Origin: Struthio camelus
Lineage: Eukaryota > Chordata > Aves > Struthioniformes > Struthionidae
Length of the DNA: 64,000 bases
Direction of reading: 5' to 3'
Assembly (NCBI RefSeq): GCF_040807025.1
Contig: NC_090943.1
Coordinates: forward strand, 7,550,356 to 7,614,355
Shown: in pieces, positions 48,785 through 57,540 of the stretch
How positions within the stretch are numbered: the stretch's first letter is position 1
Layout: each line of letters starts with the position of its first letter
The notes under the pieces: model-generated
What the model was told of the DNA's origin: nothing
The model's database searches: none
The model's input: the letters and a program-made list of their open reading frames with translations, nothing else
Position numbers and translations under genes: made by a program

Positions 48785-49080
48785 CTTTTGGAACATGCAT
48801 CAGCAATACCAATACAACTTCTGTAAGTGGCCTCTGATCTCTCTGTATAACTATACAACCCTACCCTGTGCAAAACCCACAACTCACTTCCCTTGGCCCC
48901 GTGCATGGCACCACTGCCCTCATATGTATAACTCCACAGATCCCACCACGGCCTACAACACCCATACCGCTGAAAAAAGCCCACTCAACCATACCACCCA
49001 CCTGCGCAACCACATAGCTTCCTTCCTTCCAGCTCTACATGCCATCCCATAAACCATATGCACCAAGAATCACCTAGTGC
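48785..49080. other. A+C-rich strand-asymmetric segment
   Basis: Nearly 300 bp are very poor in G on the plus strand, with repeated words such as 'caaccctaccctgtgcaaaa', 'cacaactcacttcccttggc', 'ccaccacggcctacaacacc' and 'caaccataccacccacctgc'. On the minus strand it reads as G/T-rich units like 'gtgggtggtatggttgagtg'. It may be a decayed G-rich minisatellite, as avian genomes carry many 'ggggctatgg'-like arrays. A mitochondrial insertion was considered, since bird mtDNA has similar skew, but no mitochondrial gene was recognised. Confidence 0.45.
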
Positions 49081-49859
49081 GAGGGACGAAGAGGTGGGTT
49101 ATAGCTGCTTCCCAGGAGTACCCCTATACTGCCTCTGCCTGGGCTTATCCTGCCACAGGGTCAAATCCCAGCCACTTACCTGGGATCAAACAGACCGGCT
49201 CAGTCACCCCAGCTACTGAGTTTCTTGAAGATATCATATGGTAGATCCATGCCAGGAGTTTAGGAAAATACTTTCACTAGCAAGGAACTATAAAGTTGCT
49301 TCAGGGAGTGCACACTTTGAATCGATGGCGATGAAAAAGGGATAGTAAACTTTTCACCAGTAAAGAGCATTTATAGGTAATGGGGAAGACTATGGAAAAG
49401 AGATTTGTTACACCAAATCCCAGGTGCTTTGGAGATGGGAATGGAGAACTGGTGGCCCTTTTAAAAGCGGCAATTCCATTTCATGCAGCTCATTGCCACG
49501 TTGTTTTTTGGCGTTATTACTAACTGATGTTCATTTCCGGTCCACCAAATGAGCCTGAAAGGCTGGTTCAGCCCTTGGAAAAGGTTCCTAACTCATGCTC
49601 CAGAGCATGAATAAAGAGCACCTGCTCTGTCCAAAATAGTTCACCTCATTTTGCCAGTAAATCCTTTCAGAGCAGACACTGCTTCCAGTCTGCGTCTTTG
49701 TGTGATTTTTCACTGTTTGTAGATCATTGCCCCACACACACGTCTGCCTAGCTGTTTGCCTTGTACCTCCTAAGTGAGTTCTTTCAATTTGATCTGTCTG
49801 TTTATTGAACTTTGTCCAATGTTTATTATTTAAGGAATTCACAAGATAGATAGATGTGA

Positions 49860-50240
49860 ATACTTTCTGACTGGCTGTGCTTTGGACTACCAGAATGACT
49901 GTTTAACAGGCGCGTCCCATCCTCCGCAGGGCTACCAGCCAATTAAAAGGGCTCCAATGGGTGCCTGTTAACCTCCCTGTATATTGAAGTAAAGCAATTT
50001 CTCTTTTTAGCTCCTAAATTTCCACAGAAGCTCTTCAGTCATGTCCAGAGCTTGGCAACCTGCTGGCTGTGAGCAATCTCACAAAGCCAGCTCCTTTTCC
50101 TGTTCGTGATTTTGCCGCTAATACAGACTGATCTTTCCCAAATCTGTGCCTATTCACAGTTAATTATCTCGACTGGTTTATACAAACCTGTGCTGACACC
50201 AGGGTTGCTCACATGCTGATCATCACAGCTATGAATAAAA
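49860..50240. promoter_or_regulatory. Candidate conserved non-coding element
   Basis: The segment has 'ctaccagccaattaaaaggg', 'gcaatttctctttttagctc', 'cacagttaattatctcgact' and 'ggtttatacaaacctgtgct', with 'gctcacatgctgatcatcac' near the end. It is repeat-free, has low but non-random CpG, and mixes homeodomain, FOX-like and E-box-like words. No open frame is credible. Regulatory role is inferred. Confidence 0.35.
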
Positions 50241-50769
50241 GGATCCTGGCTCGTCATCTGCTCCTCATGCTGCCAGAACCACATGTCTCAGCCTACCCTT
50301 CAGCTACAAAAGTCTAGAACAAAGCATGGAGATTTTCACATGGCTTCGCTAGTGCTTCTTGCACAACACGTGTGAATGTGCACTTATTCACGCTCTGGTG
50401 TGCAGAGATAATTGCATGACTAAACATCCCAGAATGGCAATCGTACTAGATGGTAACGCTGGTTTCCAGTTCATATCGGAGATAGAGTCTGAACACTGGT
50501 CCCACTGTCCAAGACATTTCAGTATAACTGGCTGGCACCGGATTGCTTGGAAAAGTCCATGCAAGATCACCAAACAATGAGCGTTAGTTTTGGTGTACTC
50601 TGTGCAACCAAAGTAAGATGAAGGAATCACATAGACATGTAAATGTCCTGATAGAAATGAGTCCTTGTTCTTTTATGCATTTATGTGTTGACAGCCCCCT
50701 GCAGACCTCCCTGGATTTTGCCTTAAGATTATATAGTGGAGGCACTACATATATTGTTACCCAAACTAA

Positions 50770-50809
50770 TCTTTTTTTTCTTTTTTTCTTTTTTTTTTTT
50801 TTGCTGCAG
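50770..50809 (+). other. Pyrimidine tract ending in acceptor-like GCTGCAG
   Basis: Thirty-three consecutive pyrimidines (50770-50802, almost all T) are followed by 'gctgcag', with AG at 50808-50809. 'caaactaat' just upstream could serve as a branch site. This is close to an ideal 3' splice site. The frame after it stays open for about 24 codons to a stop at 50879, with no convincing donor. It may instead be the reverse complement of a retroposon A tail. Confidence 0.35.
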
Positions 50810-50890
50810 TTTCTTTTTACTTTGGAGCCCCAGGACTTAGCGCTTCGCATGCACTGCATGTCACAGGACCAGGATGTATGAAACCCTCGG

Positions 50891-51250
50891 CCACATGACA
50901 GGACCTATTTGCATGTCCCATTATGTGACAAATGCAGCATACATTGGCAGACACCTAAATTTTGGTCGCACAGGGGCTTATATCTGGTCATATGATGGAG
51001 GAAAGAAAAGAGCACAAAGGGAACATGACCATTGAGCAGCTGTATTTGGGGCCAAAAACAAGAGTCAGGCTCCACTGGAACCCATTTCATTTCTTGCTAT
51101 TCCTTCCAAGTGAATCTATGCTCCATCAATATCTTTATTTTTCATTCTGTTCTAAGCAACATTCATGACATCACTAAGGAGCCATCCAACATTATGGTCA
51201 CCAAATGACAGTTTTGTGCATTATGTGACAGGCAGGTGTCTTGTAATGTG
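50891..51250. repeat. Two related 'attatgtgaca' segments 300 bp apart
   Basis: 'cattatgtgaca' occurs at 50919-50930 and 51219-51230, exactly 300 bp apart. It is preceded in both by a 'ccaNatgacag' word ('ccacatgacagg' at 50891, 'ccaaatgacag' at 51201). A further 'aatgtgacaagag' follows at 51246. The pair may be the ends or internal copies of a worn transposon, or chance. No family is assigned. Confidence 0.35.
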
Positions 51251-51517
51251 ACAAGAGCTGGAAGCAGACCTGCTATACGACCTGACATGCCTGTGTGCTC
51301 CTGGCCTACGCCTAGAGGTGTACATACTACATGCCCAGGGATGGGTGCATTTTGGTCCTTCCTAATCACGTTGTAGCAGTGTGTCTCCAAGGTTGCTGGG
51401 GAAAAGAGCAATAGAGGAGAGGCTGCCAGAGCAACCTGGGTTGTCCACAGCTCTAAGAAGTTAAGAAGCACAGGGGAGAGGAGGGTAAGGGGAAGCAGGC
51501 TGTGAACCGGCTGAACT

Positions 51518-51549
51518 CGACCCACAGGCCACAGAGCGACCCACAGGCC
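51518..51549. repeat. 13-bp direct repeat with 6-bp spacer
   Basis: 'cgacccacaggcc' occurs at 51518-51530 and again at 51537-51549, separated by 'acagag'. The copies are identical. This is a local duplication of 19 bp with loss of similarity in the spacer. Confidence 0.9.
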
Positions 51550-52679
51550 CTGAGCTCTGGGGGCACCACAGAGCAAGTCCTGACGCATCAGTGTTTGCGC
51601 CTAAGTGATGCAAGCTGGCAGGCCGCGTGGATACCTCCAGCCCTGCCTTTTTGCACATCCAGCTGCAATCAGTATGTCAGAAGAATTTGTAAACAGTCAA
51701 AAAAACCCACAAAAACATGTTTTTTTCTTCTTTCTGGAAGCCACCTGCTCCTTGTCAATGTGGAGCACAAATCTTTGTGTAGTGAGTCCAATAAACAAAA
51801 TTATAAAGCATCTGTCCTGCAACTGGATCCCAGCCCATGACAAAGAACAAATCTGATCCACCACAAGCAGCTGTGAAGAGCATTCAGCACTTACACTATA
51901 CTTCATAACCCGTCTGCAGTTTCCTATCAAAGCCAACAAGAACTTCAGCTCAGCATCAAAAAGAAGGGGGAAGGAGAAGAAAAAGGTAAAATAATTCTGC
52001 AGCACTGCAAACTTATGTACTACAGAGGGATAAATACTGTTTACTACAGTCTTCTTATGGCCAGTACTACAGATGAAGCCCAACTCTGTTCCTATTAAAT
52101 TCAAATCCAAAATTTCCGTGGCCTTTTCTAAGTTTAGGAAAACAAATATAGGCCAACTGCACCTATATGATGCATCTATATGATAAATAGGTCACCCTCA
52201 GTGAACAGAAAACCTTCACCTTAGTCTTTCAGCCGGAAGAGTTTCAGGTCAAGGTAGACCAGAAACTAAGCTACAGTATTCAGGGATCCATTTAGGGAGT
52301 TGCCATGTCAGCACACCTCCACCGTTAGCAGGAAGACCTCAGAGACTGGGATGTCGACTAGGAGCCCTACTTTTAAGCCTCCATGTTCAAATTCAATGCA
52401 ACACTAACCTGAGACTCAATTTCCCATGACTTCTGTGAAACCCACCCACTTCATCCAAGGTAGAATTTGGCCCAAGACTCCAAGAGCACCTCAGGCTCAT
52501 AGGGTAAAAAAAAAGTCCTTTCTTCTGAGCAACAGCTAGAACATCCCTCTTCCTTAGAAGGATATCAGCCCATGGGAAAGTAAATTCACTCAGATATAAC
52601 ATTTCCAAGGGGGTAATTCTTCTCTCTCACTCTCAAAATGGGGGAAAGCTCTTTGCCAGCATGTAATTTCTTTCCTAAT

Positions 52680-53035
52680 CACATTGCAGTGTCACATACC
52701 AGTGAGCTAAGGGCTCCCGCAGCAGCGTTATTCTCCGGCATATGTGACTTTGTATAACATGTGCTTCGCTCGGCAGTCATCAGCAACAGAGAGCACGAGC
52801 ATACTTCTTCCTCTATGACATTATTAGGCATTAAGAGTACTATATAGCAGTGCATTTCAGCTTCTTTATTTTCTCCTAGTAAAAGCAGCTTGGCCACCTG
52901 GTGTGCTGCACACACAGTTAAATTCCAAATGTAATGTATTTTGTAGCGAAAGAGATTAGAAAGCTGCTGTAATGAATCTCATTACCAGTGTCTTTATATC
53001 CTCATCTAGTTGGAAGCAGAGATCGTCCAGACCTA
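52680..53035. promoter_or_regulatory. Candidate conserved non-coding element
   Basis: The block runs from 'cacattgcagtgtcacatac' through 'cggcatatgtgactttgtat', 'gacattattaggcattaaga', 'gtactatatagcagtgcatt' and 'gctgctgtaatgaatctcat'. It mixes E-box (CATATG), SOX-like and TAAT words with several CpG and has no repeat signature. A minus-strand frame of 78 codons overlaps it but has no domain. Confidence 0.35.
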
Positions 53036-53175
53036 GGTACTGTACTTATTTAAAAGAATATCATCTACCTCTCAGCCCTGTCATTACAAGACAAATTGTT
53101 TCCTTTGGCATGATGTTCTAGCCATGCTTTTCTCAGTCTTATAACATGTTAGCAGCCAGATTTTCTCAAGAACTG

Positions 53176-53316
53176 AGGGCCAGATTTCTAGCTGCTCAGC
53201 ACCCACAACTGGGCTAGATTATTTTACAAGTGTGTGATTCCCATTCAAACACCTAAAATGAGAGCCAGACTTTCAGGCATGCTCAAAAGCCTCCAGGATC
53301 TGAAAATCTGGACCTA
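53176..53316. repeat. Worn inverted-repeat element, both arms kept
   Basis: The left arm 'gggccagatttctagctgct' continues 'cagcacccacaactgggct'. The right arm ends 'ccaggatctgaaaatctgga' then 'cc'. This matches a high-copy sauropsid hairpin repeat whose ends read 'ggcccagattttcagaggtg', 'ctgagcacccacaactccca' and the inverse. The centre keeps 'gattcccattcaaacaccta'. With both ends present the element is about 140 bp long. Confidence 0.65.
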
Positions 53317-54589
53317 GAGTTACTCCAGTAACTTGCCAAATTAGTGGAAATTAAAGTAGACAGAATCTCATCAAGTTACTCATTGCAATAATAAACATGC
53401 GATCTTACTGTTGGATCTGTTTCCAAGTCCCATCCCCCTTCGTGAAGGGCAATTATTGGCTGGTTTATTCAAACACAGGCCAAAACTTCCAACTGTGATT
53501 TCCATGTTAGAAAAATAAAATCCAGATTTTCATGTTCTCACGTATTCTCAGAAGAAGAAAAAGGTAATCATTTAAGTTATATTTGTTCAACATTTCCAAG
53601 ACAGTTCACCTAGTGGCAAAGAGAAATTACCGGGGAATTCTGACCTGGAAAATGAACACTGGGAGAGTAGCTGAGCCCTGTGGCTTAGAGTAAGTCGCTC
53701 TTTGCAGCTCTGACTGTTAACATCCACATCCGCCACGGGTACACCTCTGAGTTAAGACAGACAGACCTCTGTACCTGTCTTTCACCTATATGACTGTTAA
53801 TGCATGTGCTTAATTACCTTACTTTATCATGCCGTAAGCGTCTCGCAGGTCTGCAGCTGAAACGGAAGTAGCCCCCTCGCTCACTGATCCCACCATGCAC
53901 CAACTCCTGACCTCAGACTTCAGCACTAGAAGTGGACCAGAGCTGATTTTCTTCTGTCAGGAATGCTTCAAAAAATCCAAAAATTTTCATATGAGCATAA
54001 AAGAAAGCCTCCAGATGGAAAATTATGGAGAGATTTACTCAGCAAGGAATAGTCAGTGGAAGAGACGGCTTTAACCAGTCCTCGCCAGACAAATGACTGC
54101 TCTGGGTGAAGCCTCAAACTCCACCAGAGCCTTTTCTCTTTTGTACAAGTAATTTAGCATTTATTAGGGAAGCAAGGAAGATTTACTAGCTGTCATTGAA
54201 TGTTCACATTTGTCCACTTAAAAACATCAAGATTTCAAATCAGCCAAATGCTGATTTGTGTCTCTACTTACCTAATTATTAACTTAAGCTTATCTGATGT
54301 GACATTTCTTGCAGGCGTTGTATCTCATCTCAATATGGATGAACTCCCATATTTATTCCAAACTCTTCAGTGGAAGTACACAAATTACAAAAGAAAATCA
54401 GGAGACATTGGCAGAGGATCTAAAGGCTGAATGGGGAAACCGTCATTACAAATATTGTCGGTAATGAAGTTTCACCTGCTCTGAGTAATACATTTCAGTG
54501 TGAAAAGGCAGCAGCTCGTGGATGATAAGACCGGCCCTAGGATCCAAACTCTGAAAAAGATCTGTTTTGATTCCCTGATGTGATGCTAC

Positions 54590-54680
54590 AGCCTTTCTGC
54601 ACGACCTTGGGCAAGTTATTTAATCTCTAACAGATTAAATGAGGATATCCTCAAATGAGGATAGAGTCACCTCTTTCCAC
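54590..54680 (+). repeat. MIR-like SINE core
   Basis: 'tttctgcacgaccttgggca' then 'agttatttaatctctaacag' and 'attaaatgaggatatcctca' follow the MIR core almost word for word ('gtgaccttgggcaagtcact', 'taacctctctg', 'aaatgaggataat'). The 'gaccttgggcaagttattta' stretch is the best-preserved MIR core in the window. A short 'aaatgaggat' repeat follows. Confidence 0.75.
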
Positions 54681-55039
54681 CCAGTCTGTCTGATGGGTGT
54701 GCTCTGGTCCTTTCTATTTGTTATAATGCCAGAAAATAAATCCAGGACCTCGGCCCAAGAACAAATGCATTTTAAGGAGAGAAAAGGAGCCAAAAAATGT
54801 GTACGCAACATCAAGCAAATCTCATACATTTCAGGTGACAGATTCAGTGCTAAATAGCAACAATACTCACATACGTATTCTAAAGAGTGCTTTCAGGTTT
54901 CCTCAGCAGCCTGCCCCTCCAAAGCTGACTCCAGGAGCACCACCCTGCAAACCCTAAAGGCAAAGATAGGCTTTGCAGTGTGCTTAGAGACAAGCAAATA
55001 GGGAGGAGATACACTGGAAGACGCAAGGAAAAAGCCGTA

Positions 55040-55665
55040 TGAGTAAAAATGCCATCATTTACAGATAAACACAGAGTGCACTTTATTTTTGAACCAATGA
55101 GGTTTGGTAGGCACAAGTTACCTAGTCCCTGCTGCTATCCTTCATCTCTTGCTCCCGTCTATCAGCGTTGTAAGTCAGCGTATCTGGATGTGAAGCACTC
55201 CCCATATGAATGGGCTATTCATCTTGTGACACTGCGCAGGCAGAGCATGTGAAATGTCGAGAGATTAGACACTGCCAGAGTGAGAGATTCCTCGACGCAA
55301 TTAAAGTGTGAAGAACACATAAATCACGGATTTAAATGCTTCCAGCCCAACAGCAGCCACACGCAGCCCCCTCCTCCGTGCACACAGGCAGGATGGGCTG
55401 CACGGCATGGCAACCAACCCCAAATCCAATTGAAAAAGCCGATTTTTGGAACGTGTCGTGAGCATACAGATTGAACTGTCCGGCGCGCAGCCTTTCCTAA
55501 TGGGCTGTGATTGAGGAGGCAGCGAGAGGCCGTTCTGACAGGTGAGGCAGACACAGCAAAATAGCCCAGCAAAGCAGGATGAGGAGCGGAGGGGAGATGA
55601 AATAGCAATATTTGAATAAAACTGGTGTCAGAGAGGCGGCCATGCTGATATAATATCAGCAACGA
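55040..55665. promoter_or_regulatory. Candidate conserved, CpG-containing regulatory block
   Basis: The left part has 'aaatgccatcatttacagat', 'gacactgcgcaggcagagca', 'tcctcgacgcaattaaagtg' and 'cataaatcacggatttaaat'. From 55200 to 55665 I count about 19 CpG, more than the window background, including 'ctgtccggcgcgcagcc'. There is no repeat signature and no credible coding frame. Dense homeodomain-type words next to CpG-rich DNA suggest an enhancer or a distal promoter. Conservation is untested. Confidence 0.35.
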
Positions 55666-56308
55666 GAGAGAGAATTTTAGAAAAAGTACATGGTAAATTA
55701 AGCACTGAGGCTGTTAAAGGTCCAGTTATTTTCCAGCTAGTTGCCTTCTGATTGTTCATTAAAGTACAATATCCAGCCCTGAAAAACAGCCAGTGAAAGT
55801 TCACTCATTTTTCCTCTTGGCAAATGGTCACAGGATCTGGAGACAACCTGGCTCCTTGTATCTTGACACACTGCAGTGGTGCCTTGATCATTAATATTCA
55901 TATAAGAGCTAATGGAGCAGGGCTGGGTGTTTGCATTCGTCCTTCCTGGTATTTTCTATGCTTGGATGTTGCCAGCTCTCACGCTTTCCCTGGGAGAGGC
56001 ACAAAACTTTGTGCTTCACTCGAGCCCTCCTTCCCGGAGCCAAGAGATGAACCAGGAACCCCATTTCTTCGACAAAAAGAAATAAAATAAAACAGTGCAC
56101 CCCTCAGAGCCGAGGGCTAAAGAGTGACCTCAGTGTCAAAACTACCAGAGGACAAGGGAAAGGAATTGATTCCTGTTTTGCAGAAATCTCATGATTTTTA
56201 AGCCAGTCTCCTGATTGTGGCAGTGCTGAGCGTGATGTTTTTTAGCAATTTCTGAGTCATCAATCCTGGCTCTCCCAGCAGGAGAAGAAAGGAGAAGCAC
56301 AAGCAACG

Positions 56309-56351
56309 ATGTCCTCAAACGCTGCTGTTTTCAGAAGGGAAAAGGTGAGGG
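56309..56351 (+). other. Exon-like start: ATG, short frame, donor-like site
   Basis: ATG at 56309 has A at -3 and opens the short frame MSSNAAVFRREK, which runs to a 'aaaaggtgaggg' junction where GT at 56345-56346 would make a good 5' splice donor. It lies at the left edge of the GC-rich region, upstream of the CpG island. With 12 codons only and no recognised product it may be chance; it is listed because position and donor together are suggestive. Confidence 0.15.
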
Positions 56352-56567
56352 TCTCGGACGACTTAGAGGGATGCTCAGAAAAGCTGCCTTCTCTGGCTGC
56401 CACTTCTGCAGCCTACTGCCTGCTCAGGCACCCACAGGAGAGGCAGGTGGAGGCCAGGCTCAGGCCACAGCAGGGGAGGACGACTCGGGGGGCTAATCAG
56501 CGAGGCTAAACCAGCAAAGTCCCTCCCAACCCCACCATCATTAAACCTGTGCGTGCGGTTAACCCGA

Positions 56568-56582
56568 TTTTTTTTTTTTTTT
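56568..56582. repeat. T15 homopolymer
   Basis: Fifteen T residues follow 'cccga' and precede 'aaatacacc'. Frames crossing it acquire a poly-Phe or poly-Lys start, which is a sign that they are not real genes. Confidence 0.85.
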
Positions 56583-56880
56583 AAATACACCGAAACTCAT
56601 GAAACTCCAACCTCAGTCTGCAGAAGCTGTGAACAGAAACACTTTATGTGCAAAGGGATCAAAGGCTTCAGCCATGAGAGCAGCCGCATGCTGAGATGCG
56701 TCCTGGGAGCGCAGATGGCAACCCACTGGGGTACCTATAGGTGTCCCCCAGCCTCAGCCAGCTCCAGTGGGACCCCATCCCCATGGGGATCTGCCCTTTG
56801 CACGGGCGCCAGAGCTGCCCCTGCCTTGCTGCTAGTGAAGGGCTGTGATTTATTTCCCTGGGGTGAGTTGCCGCAGCTCT

Positions 56881-57540
56881 GCTCCCTGTGCCAGGGATCG
56901 GGTGACACGCAGGAGCCGAGAGCTGGTCCCGAACCCCCGAAAGGAGCTGCGTGGGCGCAGCGAGACACAAGCACGCCACGTTCCAGCACATTGGCGGGCG
57001 GCATTCCTCTCCTCACAGTTATCGCTCCATCTCCGAGGAGAGGCAGAGTGAAAAAACAAGCAGCTAGAGAGGCAGGCTGGCTGAAGGCACGCTGCCTTCA
57101 CCCTGGTCTGGCCTCGAAACGCAGGGCATTACCTTCCTCGCTTGTGCCTGGCAGCGAATCTCTGCCCCGTTGCTCCTGCTCACAGGGAAGACTTTTGGGG
57201 CAGGGACCTTTTCCCTGCTTGGCGTTCATTCGTCTGTTGCACGGCATTGTAGGGCTGCAGTAACTCGCAGAAAGCTCCCACACTGATTTTGTCAGAGCGC
57301 CGGGCAATAATGGAACGACACCTCGCCGTGTTTGCAAACAAACACTGACTCTCTTCCTGTTTAACACCATCTGCCACCCAACCCAATTTCCCTGCCCCCG
57401 TCCCTCCCCAAAAATGACAGCCAGAGACAACTCCAAAAAGCAGCTGCTAAGACAAACGGTGCTCTTTCTCGCTCGCTCTTCAAAAGCTACGAGCAAGCCG
57501 TCTCCGGTCCTGCACGGCCCCTGCACGCACACAACTCGCC
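56881..57540. promoter_or_regulatory. Probable CpG island
   Basis: Hand counting gives about 39 CpG in 660 bp with GC near 56%, so observed/expected is roughly 0.8, above the usual 0.6 threshold. The densest part is 56881-57000 and the right end near 57481-57540. Most of the remaining window is strongly CpG-depleted. Islands of this kind in vertebrates are usually unmethylated promoters or orphan islands marking enhancers or non-coding RNA starts. No first exon can be recognised with confidence on either strand, so target and direction are unknown. Confidence 0.55.

Larger units (their letters stand above)
49081..54589. other. Unique non-coding block
   Basis: No gene is recognised. It contains enhancer-like segments at 49860-50240 and 52680-53035, a 33-nt pyrimidine tract with an acceptor-like end near 50.8 kb, related 50.9/51.2 kb motifs, a 13-bp direct repeat near 51.53 kb and a worn hairpin repeat at 53176-53315. 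A fragment at 52410-52475 ('caatttcccatgacttctgt') may be another worn hairpin copy, and 53640-53720 is faintly MIR-like. 53330-54480 shows nothing definite. Confidence 0.6.

Noticed and set aside
48785..49080. Nuclear copy of mitochondrial DNA
   Set aside because: Base skew is similar to bird mtDNA, but no mitochondrial protein, tRNA or rRNA segment could be recognised in any frame.
54635..54665. Tandem 'aaatgaggat' repeat as an independent satellite
   Set aside because: Only two units are present and they lie inside the MIR-like core, which explains them.
56553..57263. 236-codon plus-strand open frame
   Set aside because: It starts by reading through a T15 run (poly-Phe), has no recognisable domain, and overlaps open frames on the other strand and other plus frames. 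GC-rich DNA lacks stop codons by chance.
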